A stretch of DNA of 64,000 nt from Floccularia luteovirens (taxonomy: Eukaryota > Basidiomycota > Agaricomycetes > Agaricales > Squamanitaceae). The position numbers and the translations under genes are program-made. The notes below the pieces were generated by a model. It made no database searches, was not told where the DNA came from, and saw only the letters and a list, made by a program, of their open reading frames with translations. The stretch lies in the NCBI GenBank assembly GCA_009739215.1, contig VSJF01000002.1:1736001-1800000 (forward strand). Direction: 5' to 3'. How positions within the stretch are numbered: the stretch's first letter is position 1; each line of letters opens with the position of its first letter. Shown here one piece after another: positions 1 through 11,283 of this stretch.

Positions 1-655
1 CCTTTGTGGCGTGGTGCCTCAAGCGCCACCTACGCCATGGTCCCGTGGACCCGCCGGCAGCCACGTGGACAGGAAAATCCTTTGGTCTCCCAAGACTTCC
101 AAGACTTTTTGATCTGCAAGACGCCGACAGTGGCAATTAGGAAGACGATATTATACTGTTCCTCTGAACTAAACATTAGTATTAGGCGCGACGGATAAGA
201 CAATGTGCGCTATCTATTGCGTCAGTTATTTTATAAAGAAATTTTAATGGAGCTATTCAATTCAAGGGCTATGTGAACTTCCAAAGCAAGATCTGGTTTA
301 ACGGCTTTCTCCTCCGATGTGTTCAAATCTGCCCCGATCCAAATTGATGCTGCCGTTATTTCAACAGGATTTATTGATTGATGAGTACTTCCAAGATAAC
401 TCTCACGTTTGTAGTACTACGTTCATTTTTTGATCTTGCCCGGCATCATGGAAAGTTGGAGATACTCGGTTTTCCCTCGGTTCGCCTTGCCCTACCACGC
501 TTTATCGGGAAACATTCAACCTCTTCGATTCAATAACGTTAGACATGAGTTCCCATTCAGTGGTTTGCAATGCCAAGCCTAATTTCCCCTACAAATATCA
601 CCTAGCCTTTCTCTGACTTTACCCATTGTACTTCACTCGTCCTCACGTCTCAATT
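1..655. other. Left edge and upstream region, no recognisable gene
   Basis: The first 198 bases are open on the plus strand from the window edge to a TAA, and the first 80 are GC-richer than what follows, so the end of an upstream gene is possible. I recognise no protein family in it. The remainder to 655 is AT-rich and is probably the promoter and 5' UTR of the Zn2Cys6 gene that follows. Confidence 0.3.
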
Positions 656-2136
656 ATGTCTGTAGAAACTGCGAACAGGAAGAAGAGAGCTAACGGTGAG
701 ACAACACCCGCTCCAGAGGGTGACCACCGGAAAAGGTTATTGCTTATTATTTTTTACCACCGATATTTAACTGACCCATGTCCATAAGACGTCGTAACAG
801 AACTACCCAGTCATGCCTTAATTGCCACACCTCGAAGCGCATGGTAAGGTTAATATATATTACCTTCCACGGTCCTCTAAAACTCGTTGTAGTGCGATAG
901 AAAACGACCCGCTTGCGCACGTTGTACCCAACTAGGATTGGTGTGTTTTATCATCTCTGCCCCATGGGACGTCTTCTGATCTGCATGGAACCAGACTGGC
1001 TTATGTGTATACGAAGTTGATGATCCAAGCCAACGGTCTGACTCTCAAGATGAGAGTTCGAGGCTATTGAAGCGAGTTGCCGAACTCGAAGGGGTGATTC
1101 GCGAGGTAACCCTCAAATTATTTCATTATTTCCCAAATTTATGGTTTTTAATTTAGCTCAAGAACAAACCACACCCGCGATGGGTACAGACTGGCAACAC
1201 CAATGGAGATGAATTTGAGAAGTGGAATATCCGCTCTCAATTACGATGCAACGATGATCCTTCATCTAATGCGTCATCTCCCCCGAGCTCATCATCATCA
1301 TCATCGGAGAAGGGTGACAACGCATCTGTCGGTGGTTGCTCTACACGCTCCTCGTCTATATCCAAAACTTCAAATATATACCCCCCGGTTGTCCAATTGC
1401 ACCCGGATCACACAAATAGAAGACCCTCATTTTGCAACTCCTCCCCGCAGAGCACACCATCTCCGTCATTAATGACACCCACAGAAGAGTTTTCGCAGCC
1501 CCATTTCACTATCGCAACCCCTTCAGACGTGCCACACCAAGACTATGATTTGGCATCGATGTTCCTTGGATATCCTGGACTGATGGGCTGTGAAGACAAT
1601 GCATATGGACTTCTGTCCAAGGACCCACACCATGAAGATTCCACATTTTCAAAGCATAACGACGGTCATTGTGGGTGTCTGCATGAATCCTCAAGCTATA
1701 ACGTAGTACTCGAGTTATCATTGCGACTAAGAAAGGCAGCAGATGTCCTTGCTCGTTCTTCAAATCATCAAATGGGGACCAGCTGTCTCCTGAATCAACA
1801 TATATCCGATCTAGACGCTTTCGCCACGTAAGTCACCTTATATCCAATATTTCAGCAATTTATGACCTTTCAAATAGAACTGCTTTGGGAAACATTGCGA
1901 GTCCTCCCGAAGAATTTAATAACCTTCAAATGTCTCAAGACCGATCACGTCAGATGCCTATACATGGTCAAAGTATACAGACGTCGCAAGTCTACTGCTC
2001 CAAGCAACTTCCTACTATTTCCCCACAATCATTACAATCTCTTCGTTCCTGGGAAGTAATGCCTACGGTGGCTAATTCTCCTTCTTCTTGTGACGACTCT
2101 TTCATGTCTTGGGAGCCACCTCCACGAAGGGCATAA
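656..2136 (+). CDS. Zn2Cys6 (GAL4-type) transcription factor
   Basis: Nuclear DNA-binding regulator; targets unknown. The start ATG (656) leads into a short basic region. After an intron (736-788) comes the zinc cluster, Cx2Cx6Cx6Cx2Cx8C, beginning CLNCHTSKRM. Two further introns cut the cluster itself: one after KRM, and one just before the TGLCVYE that supplies the last cysteine. The rest is low-complexity, with Ser, Pro and His runs. Another intron (about 1831-1878) precedes the tail, which ends in PPPRRA and a TAA. No fungal-specific middle homology domain is evident, so this is a short member of the class. The zinc cluster is seen directly; the function is inferred from the family. Exon borders around the cluster were chosen because they restore all six cysteines in frame. 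Confidence 0.85.
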
Positions 2137-4484
2137 ACAGCGTTAGAAGGCGGTTAAGATCTTATTACCGAAGGCGTCTCTCTTGTTATTTTATATTATT
2201 AGATTTCATTTCGAGCAGTAGTCCAACGTCGATGTATGTAGGTTTGTAATTCAGACATCGTTGTATTAGTTTTGGTTACAGACCGAATACTGCCCAAAAT
2301 AACTTTGATGTACTCTAGCGAATATCCAGATCTCCATGTAGTCACTGGTAATAAAAAGGCTATCTATTTCCGTTTTCCGGCAAAATGTTTGGTTTGCCAA
2401 AGGTAACCGGATTATACCGCGTGAACAGGCGCGAACTCGCGTAAAATACACTGAGGTCGCCAAACTGACTTGAATGCCTTTGGCAGATCTCGGAAGACGT
2501 ATTCTCACCGAGGATGTGTAAACCTCTTGGCATAAACAGGATTGTGGCGTCGCTGATAAAGGATACCGTATAAAAATAATTATCGAGGGAAATAGTAAAT
2601 CTTCGTTGAGAAACGCCTTACAACCGCTATAATATATGCCGTAAAATTTATGAATACGAGCAGTTCATGCAGTGGTACGTGTAACTCGGTAAGAACCGAA
2701 AACGATGGGTTTTCTGCATCGAACCCCGACATAATCAGAAAGCTTTCAAAAGGGGGCCCCTCTGACCTTTACAGTATCGTCCTTACGGTATCTTCTTTGA
2801 CACTGAGAGTACTCGGTCATTGAATAACTCTGTGCCGGTGCCAACCATTGGCTCAAAATGATGGAACATTGCTGTCTATAAGTAACGAGCCTTTCATTAA
2901 GAACCAACCTGGAGCAGCTATCCGATTGTCAAGGAAGGCGAGCTATTATGGCTGTAGGTCTTACCGTTGGAGCACTGCCAAATAGATAATAGACCCGAGC
3001 CTTCTCCAGCCACTCAAAAGTGGGAATCGTGGAAGCATGCCAAGGATATGCCAAGACAGATCATCCTATCAACTTGTTCGGATGTATTTTCCAGGTTCTT
3101 GAGTGTGTCTATTGCCTCGGTATTCGAAGTTAGTCCTTAAATAGCCCAGCAGTTGAGAAACCAAGGCTAAGGTATATTATTTGGTAAATGAGCTTGGATT
3201 AGAAACTGAAATAAAAGGGCACGTAGTATGCTTCAGGAAAAGATTTGTCAAGCCCGTTTCTTCGGTCGGGTGCATGACGAATTCTGGCTAATCAATTACC
3301 AACTCGACTAATCCGTGTAATCCGTCGCGAAAAGGAAGTCGGAAGAATCTTCTGTAGATGAGATGCTGCAAAGCCTGAGAACTAGTTTCGAGGTTGCTTG
3401 GCGCACATGCCTCTCGACTACTACAATACATGAGAACCATCGGCGTGGAATTCAGGAGTTGGAGTAACAAGGAAAACTCACACCAGACTTGTGTCGACAA
3501 AAGAGTAAACATTTGCTTCGTAAACGCTTGTGATGGGGAGGGCGTGAAGGAAACATGATATAACAAAATACATTCCTAATAAAAAGCTTGAATACCGAAT
3601 GTGCTAAGGTAGATCAAGTTTGAGGGGAATACCACTTGCTTTCAGAGCTGTGAGCTATGTGTCCCACATTACTGTCACTCTGTGGATACATCTGCCTGCG
3701 AAAACGGCTATCCGCATTGGTATTCTTCAGAAAATGGGTGAGTATGAAACAGAGTTGAGCACCAGAAAGTGATAAGCACTCACGTCAGCTCGGAGATCAA
3801 GACCGGCTAAGACAACATTATGCCAAGTTTGGGATATCGCAGTACTTCAACAAGAGCCTTTCTTACGGAAGCTGGGAAAGAGCTGGTGAAATGAGGTGCA
3901 AACTGAAACGCAGCAATCCGGAACCCCGTGGTTTTACAATCTGTCAAGGGTAGTCCTGTTCTGATTCTGATTTATACGGGGTGGATGCGCCCCAAGTCAA
4001 AGAACCATATTTGGTTCTGAAGGAATGAGCATACGGTCAAATATAATAAATGATAGGATACGACAGTAACGTGGATGTTCTGTGATTTTACATAACTCAA
4101 GCTCACCTTTGGGTATTTTGTACCTCGCAGCTGCGAGTAGATATTGGGCTTTTGAATGAATCTGTACTTAAATTAGCGACTGAGTATTTGTAAGGCGTGA
4201 GCACGTTTCCCGGTAGCAAAAAGCGCCATCTGCAGTAGCCTCCAGACAAACATATTAAGAGGACTAGCACTTACAGGATTAACCCACATTGATAGGATGT
4301 CGGATGTACATGGCATTGGGCGCGTCGGAAATATTTTTAATTTTCGTGTCACATGATTTTAGTCACTTAGCTGATTGCGGAGACTAAAAATGTTGAATCT
4401 CACACTGCTCATTCATCTTGGAACCAACTTTTTTTGCGGCATTTGCTCAGATACTCTATTTCTACCACTCATATTAAAGCTGAA
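2137..4484. other. 2.3 kb stretch without a recognisable gene
   Basis: Only short open frames occur here, such as a 92-codon minus-strand frame at 3288-3566 and an 80-codon one at 2266-2508. Neither has a recognisable motif, and I could not join them into a convincing spliced model. The first part holds the 3' UTR of the upstream gene and the last part the promoter of U2AF35. The region could contain a lineage-specific small gene, a non-coding RNA or a decayed gene; I see nothing that decides. Confidence 0.4.
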
Positions 4485-5370
4485 ATGGCTTCTCATTTAG
4501 TAGGTTCAATTATATCTATCATGAACAAAACTTATAAATGTATAGGCCAACATCTTTGGAACAGAACAGGATCGTGTAAACTGTTCCTTCTATTACAAAG
4601 TAGGCCCATGTTCCTTCTATATCCTTATTTCCTTGCTCAATTTTGAAGATTGGAGCCTGCCGTCATGGAGACCGCTGCTCACGCAAACACATCAGACCTC
4701 CATTCTCACAAACAATCTTACTTCCCAATGTATATCACAACCCAGCCCACGATCCTGTCTGTAAACTCACCGAGAAGGAACTACAAGAAGGATTCGATGC
4801 TGTGTATGAAGATCTGTATTGTGAACTAGCAAAATTTGGTCATCTTCTGGAATTGCATGTAGGCTGAGATCATTTTTATGCTGTTACCGTTTATTTATTT
4901 CCGATAGGTTTGTGATAATGTCGGAGATCACTTAATTGGGAATGTCTATGCACGATATGAGTGGGAAACAGAAGCTCAAGCCGCAGTAGACAGTTGTAAC
5001 GAACGCTGGTATGCTGGTATGTCTTGGCACTCTTATTGATATTGACTTCGACTAATGTACAACAGGGCGCCCACTTTATGCTGAATTATCACCTGTCACA
5101 GACTTTCGGGAAGCCTGTTGTAGGCAAAATGAAAATGGCGAATGCAATCGAGGAGGGTTCTGCAATTTCATGCACCTACGTCTCGCGTCGAAAGATCTCG
5201 TCAGCTCGCTTCGTGCAGGTCAGCGGTTGGAAAGAAGACTCAACCCGCCGAAAAATGAAGGTGGAGGCGGAGGTTGGGAGCCGAGCAAGCGAGAAGGGGG
5301 TCGAGGAAGAAGTGCCAGTCCTTCTAGACGAGGCGGTAATAGTGGAGAAGACAGATGGACAAGAAAATAG
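4485..5370 (+). CDS. U2 snRNP auxiliary factor small subunit (U2AF35)
   Basis: Nuclear splicing factor that pairs with U2AF65 and recognises the AG at the 3' splice site. The joined exons give MASHL, then a first CCCH zinc finger around IGACRHGDRCSRKH, a degenerate RRM (the U2AF homology motif) with the conserved DNVGDHLIGNVY, and a second CCCH finger around CRQNENGECNRGGFCNFMHL. A Gly/Arg/Ser-rich tail ends in TRK. Four introns are clear (4500-4545, 4600-4648, 4859-4907, and about 5017-5065), each restoring the family sequence. The length, about 215 residues, suits a fungal U2AF35. The ATG at 4485 was chosen because it gives the short conserved N-terminus. Very sure of the family. Confidence 0.95.
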
Positions 5371-5709
5371 ACGGGTTCAAATTCCTTGATGCATACAAAT
5401 AGTGTGACATCTGAACTACTTTGCAAATTTTTGACAGATAAATGCAGCGCTATGACGAAATCATTCTCAATCTTTCTAACGAGAATTGGAAAATTCAGAT
5501 CCTGAAGTTGACATTAGTCTGAAACAACCATACGTGTAATGAACGTCGTCATTCTTCTAAATTCCATCGTTCACAATTAATGGACAAGGTGATTAATGAG
5601 TGATATGATTATGTCTGCAAGCGTCCAAAAGTAAAACGTGAATGATATATCAAATCCTGTGAAAGGTTAAATGCTACTGAGTAAGTGGATAAATAAGCAT
5701 ACATGAGTG
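5371..5709. other. Intergenic, convergent 3' ends
   Basis: This 339-base gap lies between the convergent 3' ends of U2AF35 and ALG14. It is AT-rich, and I see no gene or structured element in it. Confidence 0.5.
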
Positions 5710-6613
5710 TTATACAAGCCATCCACGGTAATCACCACGTCCGTGGTCTTGTAACAGCTGAGGCCATTGGACAATGAATCTAAGCAAATGGTTGAAATTA
5801 GAAGTCATTGGAGTAAATGCATCCTACCTGTCTACTAATGGTCGCATTATTTTTCCAGAAAGGGAAAGAGAATTTACACGGGCAAATGATTCAACATACA
5901 TCAGCCTTGGTGCTGGTAGACCGAGGAACTGGAGGACATGAATGCTTCAGTTGACCTGTGGACACGATCATTGACTCACTTTATTGAAATAAACTGCACC
6001 ACACAAAACAACGCATGTACCTGGCCCATTGAGTAACAAGATGTCCGCAAATGGTGTTCTGGACCATCCAGAAGAAAAGAGTGGTTCTAGTGTCACATAG
6101 TAGACGCACATCAATAACGAGAGAAGAGCAGCAGGGGGTGTGGTAAGTATTGACTGGTGAACGGCTCGTGCACGGGGTATGGTTAACAAGGTAAAATCCG
6201 TTTTGTCATTTGAAGCCTGAAACAATTAGTGTGAGACTGATAATCGTATGCAGCACGAATTAGAACGGACAGATTCGGCAGAGGGGCGTTTTGACATCTC
6301 CAAAGACATAGCCTTTTTGGCACTGAGAGTGTCTCCATTGCTAATGATATATTTTCGTGGAGTATATCGTTTGAAATCCAAGGCAGATAGTAAGATCAAT
6401 GCTTCGCTTGTGTGACCACCTATAGCAAGTAAAAATTCTATCCTACAGAGAGGATGCTTCATACTCACCAGAACCGAGGAAGACCGCGATACTGCAAGAC
6501 AAGTCAGATCCACCTCTCGAAAGCCGACTACGAGGTGTATTATGCGGGAGAATCAAATAAAGACGAAGAAAGACCATTATCACGAAAGATAAAAGTATTG
6601 AAAGGTATAACAT
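5710..6613 (-). CDS. ALG14: UDP-GlcNAc transferase subunit ALG14
   Basis: ALG14 anchors the catalytic subunit Alg13 to the cytosolic face of the ER. Together they add the second GlcNAc to dolichol-PP-GlcNAc in N-glycan synthesis. From the ATG at 6613 the first exon encodes a hydrophobic anchor (LYLSILLSFVIMVFLRLYL), then IAVFLGSG. An intron splits the glycine motif, which resumes as GHTSEALILLSAL. Further exons carry the conserved IPRARAVHQS, LLNGPGTCV, the RLMYVESFARVNSLSLSGK block, and the ending VQWPQLLQDHGRGDYRGWLV. Four introns are inferred from frame and family. The protein appears complete at about 220 residues. Its partner Alg13 is not in this window. Confidence 0.92.
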
Positions 6614-7145
6614 CTTGGAAAGACCTACAATTTCAAGCTGGGTAGACTAAGAGACTCGAAAGTATGATGTGTGCTCACGTGATCATATTAGTTATCCAAA
6701 TTTTATAGAACTTGTGATCGCATGCATTGTATATACTTATAGTATTTCAAGCTTCAAGTCCATAATCGAAACAGACAATTATACGCAGATAGGTACGGAA
6801 CTGGTGACAAAGGAACTTATATGACACCGAACCAGCACACCTCACAGGAACTTAAGGACCTGTGGTATTGCGATTGGGCTTGAACACCTTTGTCCATCGC
6901 TTGTCTTGAGCGGCAAGATTTCCGTGACGAATGGCCGCAATAATGAGCGTGGACGGGGAGGTTGCCTCTGAACTGAGAACTTCGGTGAAAGAATGTTCTG
7001 ACAGGGGTCTCAGCATGGCAGCAAAATGGTGGGTTGAATCAATCCAGACTGGTATAAACCAGGCGTACGAGTAATGCGATGAGTTAGGTCATCGGAGCTT
7101 CTCCTGTCGATCCCCCCCCAAAAAAGGCGAGGACCCCATATACCA
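6614..7145. other. Divergent intergenic region with C8-A6 tract
   Basis: This region lies between the ALG14 start (minus) and the APC8 start (plus), so it should hold both promoters. A run of eight C followed by six A (7112-7125) lies just 5' of the APC8 start. No gene is visible. Confidence 0.45.
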
Positions 7146-9376
7146 ATGTCTTCATCTGCATTCTCGACATCAACACCCGCGAAACCACATCAAGCTCTGC
7201 CATTTCCAGATCAGTCACTAACACCGGCTCAGAATGAAATCCAACCATCACTTTCTATGCTACCGAAACGTCACCCTGACGCTCCTGAGCTTAGGTTTCA
7301 ACCAGAGAACCTGCGCGCGGAACAGTTAGACATGGAATATCAGGAAGAAGATGTCTTAGCTACTGCCAGGACGTGCTTTGAAAACAAGGAATTCTTGCGT
7401 GTCCCACATCTCTTGCAGCATTGTAGAAGTTTCAAAGCTCGCTTTCTTACAATTTATTGCTATTTCATCGTAAGTTAACGGAATACAAGCAAAACTTGCC
7501 CGGCTTGTAACATTATTCTCCTAGGCAAGCGAAAAAACAGCACAGCGAGATTGGCATAAGTTAGACAGTGAGTCTTTATGCCTTAACGTTTACCCCATCC
7601 CTGATATCTCTGTTACAATAGACAATCGGCACCAGCCCTTTGTTCCGGTAAACCCATCCATAAATGATCTTCTGGAAATGGTCAAAGATGCGGATGATCC
7701 ATGGCTCTTGTTTTTGTGAGTTTACATATACTTGTTTTATACCTACACATTACACGGAATATTCTGTTTAAATCAGGAAAGCACTTTTCTTATCACGTTT
7801 GTCGCGACGAGAGGAATCAATCGAGTGTGCTCTTCTGTCAATCGCTGTATTCCCGTGGAACTGGTCCACATGGACATTATTAGGGAGCTGTATAAGTGAT
7901 GGAGAAGAGGTCGTCTCCTATCAGCGCACCTGGGTTCATAGACTAACCGCTTCAACAGTTGTCTTCCCTTATCCAGTTACTTCCGCTTCCAGCAATCCAT
8001 CCTTTGGTACTAATGTTCCAGGTTAAGACCCTAAATGAACTTCACAACCCGTCTGATCATGAGCTCGGGTTATGTGACCGTCTTCTACATCAAGATTTTT
8101 TTCCGGACAGCCTCTGGTTGATGAGTCTGCGTGCCTGTGTCTTGTACCATCTACATGGTTTGCCAAGCTTTTTTGTTATAATATCTGAAGGAGGGAAAAC
8201 TAATTTGGTTGGTCTCACATGTAGACTTCGGTCAAGCTGAAGTTCAATTTGAGCGGATTCTTGCGCTAGACCCACATCGCATTGATGATATCGATGTCTT
8301 CTCAAATATATTGTATGTCACTGATGATAGGCTCAAATTATCAAAACTTGCCCACGATTTCCTGGCGCTGGATAAAGACCGGCCAGAAGTGTGCTGTCTA
8401 GTAGGTGAGTGTCCAGTCTATGGGATTTTCTCAAGAAATACAGAAGGCATTTGAGACAATTAGGAAATCATTACTCACTCCGTGCAGAGCATGAGAAAGC
8501 TGTTAAGTACTTTCGCAGAGCAACCCAGCTTGATCGGACATATCTTTCTGCCTGGACTCTGATGGGTCATGAATATGTGGAGATGAAGAATTCGCATGCA
8601 GCAATTGAAGCTTACCGTCGAGCCGTGGGTACGATCTGTAATTCTCCGGTTACATAGTGATCTATATAACATTATTTCTGATCTAGACGTCAACCGGAAA
8701 GATTACCGTGCGTGGTATGGCCTTGGCCAGGCATATGAACTATTGAGTATGCACCATTATGCACTACATTATTACCAGCATGCCACGGCATTGAGGTATG
8801 GCCTTTTAAAAAATGGTGCAGGAATTTGTAACAGCGCTTGTGTAGGCCCTACGACGTTCGACTATGGCAAGCACAGGGTATGTGCTATGAGGAAATCGGA
8901 AGGTTAATATTCAATTATTTCGGGCCGTATGGAAGCTTACCACGGATTTCAGACTTCGAGAAGCTGTGGAGTGCTACAAGCGGGCTCTGATTCCGGCTGA
9001 CCCTCATGAAATCAACATCAACCTCAGATTAGCCAGAATATATCGCACACTGGAAGAACATGCTGAAGCCGTGGCATATCATAGGAGAATTGTCGAAGTT
9101 TGCCAAGCTGATCGTTGAGTGGACGATGACTCTGGTTACTTGGCGCTGAGTTGACATGTTATCGCTGTTCCAACAGTTCGTCCGATCCAAGATTATGCCA
9201 AGTCGAGTCTGGAGGTCGCCGAGTACCACATGCGCATCCCTAACGGAGATCTCCTCCTCGCCCGAGATTACTTGGAAAAGGTAGCAGGAAGCAACGTAGA
9301 AGATGTCGGTCGAGCATCTGAACTGCTCAAGATTGTAAAAGCCGTCATACAAAATAAATCCGACACGGAAAAATAA
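7146..9376 (+). CDS. CDC23: Anaphase-promoting complex subunit Cdc23/Apc8
   Basis: TPR scaffold subunit of the APC/C ubiquitin ligase, which drives anaphase onset and mitotic exit. The joined exons give a Ser/Pro-rich N-terminus, the N-terminal helical region ([25 protein letters not shown]), then [20 protein letters not shown], then successive TPR units. Recognisable repeats include [46 protein letters not shown], and [13 protein letters not shown]. The last exon ends SDTEK and TAA. Around ten short introns were joined. Overall length, near 580-600 residues, fits the family. The repeat order and the [15 protein letters not shown] block make Cdc23 more likely than Cdc16 or Cdc27. Confidence 0.92.
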
Positions 9377-9662
9377 CAATGCTGGAAGAAGAAGAACAAC
9401 AACCACAACAGAGTAACTGATGCAAAGATCAGAAAATTAGTACATACCAAGCATTGTTCCTCACAATTCATTTTATGAGCCGAATTGAGTTAATAGAGCT
9501 ATGCAGCGGCTTCACCTGAAATAGCGATATTTTTTGTCTACCTCCCAATAAAGATTTAGATACCGGAATCATTGTCAAACTAACATGAAAAGCCTACCCT
9601 AAACTATCAGTTTAGGTCACGGGCTCAGAGAATATCCAAATTGAAACAAATCAAAATAACAA

Positions 9663-11014
9663 ATGTCGGACAGCGGTGTACCTCCCTCATATACTCAAAG
9701 CAACCAGTACCAAAACGAGGGCAATGAAGAGATCACGGAACCCAATGAGCAACTTTCTGAAACTTCAGTGCCACCTTCTCTCACAGATATATCGATGCAA
9801 CCTGAGTTAACAAAAATGGATTCATCTATTCCATCTATCGCAATGACAAAACTGGCCAGATTCAAAAAGAGGATGCCGGAGGAATATATGATATCTGTCG
9901 AAACCAGTGAAAGGTTCTATCTGGCATGCTGTGATTTGGCGTAAAGGCTTATACTATCTTTCCTGCAGATTTGCTTCTCGTCTTACTCTTGACCATGCAG
10001 CTGTGTTGCATCCTGATGTGGATTCCCCTTTCACAGACCATATTGATATTGTTGAGAGACTCCTACCATATCATATATTTCAACAACCAAACGATGATTC
10101 AAAACTGCTGATCACTGGGAAGGGCAAAGGAAGGGCATTGGATTTCATCAAAACCGAAATTTCTGGTACGTGATCCGATAATTCGCGATTCTAACTCCTT
10201 CAGAACAATTATGCAGAGACAAGGTTCGCTTTAGACTGCTTCAAGCGGCGCCAAAGACTTTGGAACCGTTTTAGGCGAGCGAAAATACGATCAGGAAAAG
10301 TATTCACCTGTACTCTTCTACACCGTCCTGTAACATACTGACGATATATTCCTTCTACTGCAGCGCTCAGCTCCTGATGACCAGTCCCTTGTCCTGACTC
10401 AAACTATCTTGGAAACTGATCGAGCTGAAACAGTGAGGATGAACAATGAGTTGCGAACTGCTCGTGGTGAGCTTGATCGTTTAGAACGGGAGAAGCGTGC
10501 TGCCGCAAGTTCCACTCGCATTACTCAATTTTCAGTCCCCAATATTCATACACAATATTATCGAACCTACCCCTATGCTTATACGCAAGCATATGGTGTT
10601 GCGGTTCCATCTAGTTCTACTTCTACATTTTCACTGACTCCAACCAACACTACCTCTGCTTCCAATGTTACCACTTTACCGTCCGGACCCACCCCGTATA
10701 ACTCAACTGGAGCAATTCCCGTACAGCTTCCAGTTGCATCCTTGCCAGCTCTTCACCAACTTGGTATTATTCCAGTTCCCGCTTCTTCCACTCGTACAGA
10801 AGGGCAGCCACAACCTCCTGCTGTGTTACGCGGCTCTACATCCAATGGGTCTATGCTCAGCCTGGAAATTAATGTTTCGTTGTTACAACCTGCACAAATG
10901 AGTGGTCTGGCCACCGTTCTGTATTCTCTCATGTCAAGAAACGGGGTGGACACCCCTGGTACCTCGAACAATTCGACAGTTCCGGGAACAACAAATAATC
11001 CTTCAACAAACTAG
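9663..11014 (+). CDS. GLTSCR1-domain protein
   Basis: The second and third exons carry a block I recognise as the conserved GLTSCR1 region: hydrophobic ERF.SRLTLDHAAVL, then VERLLPYHIFQQPNDD, a variable loop, then a basic helix ETRFALDCFKRRQRLWNRF. In animals this domain belongs to GLTSCR1/GLTSCR1L (BICRA/BICRAL), subunits of the non-canonical BAF chromatin remodeller. After the domain comes a coiled-coil-like stretch (NNELRTARGELDRLEREKR) and a long Ser/Thr/Pro/Asn-rich tail. Introns near 9913-9968, 10167-10215 and 10300-10364 restore the frame. Nuclear location and a SWI/SNF role are inferred from the animal family; nothing else in the sequence proves them. Confidence 0.7.
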
Positions 11015-11055
11015 CAATACATTAGTAGTTTTGTCAGATGCCTGGTTGTGCATAG

Positions 11056-11074
11056 ATATATATATATATATATA
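11056..11074. repeat. (AT)n dinucleotide tract
   Basis: A short run of about nine AT units lies just after the stop codon of the GLTSCR1-domain gene, probably in its 3' UTR. Confidence 0.8.
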
Positions 11075-11283
11075 AGTAATTGTAAAGTGGATATCGAGGG
11101 TTTGGAACGTTTGAAGAACATGTTTTGGTGCGCATCAAAATAAAAAGATCATCCAGCCAAAATAGGAATGTCACGTCCTGTCTCTAGGAAGCTTCCACTC
11201 TCCGAGTTTCAGTTGCGCAACACTTTCGTACGTGACAACTCGATAGGCTGCACAGTCTTCATAACTGTGTGATCCAGGCATCG

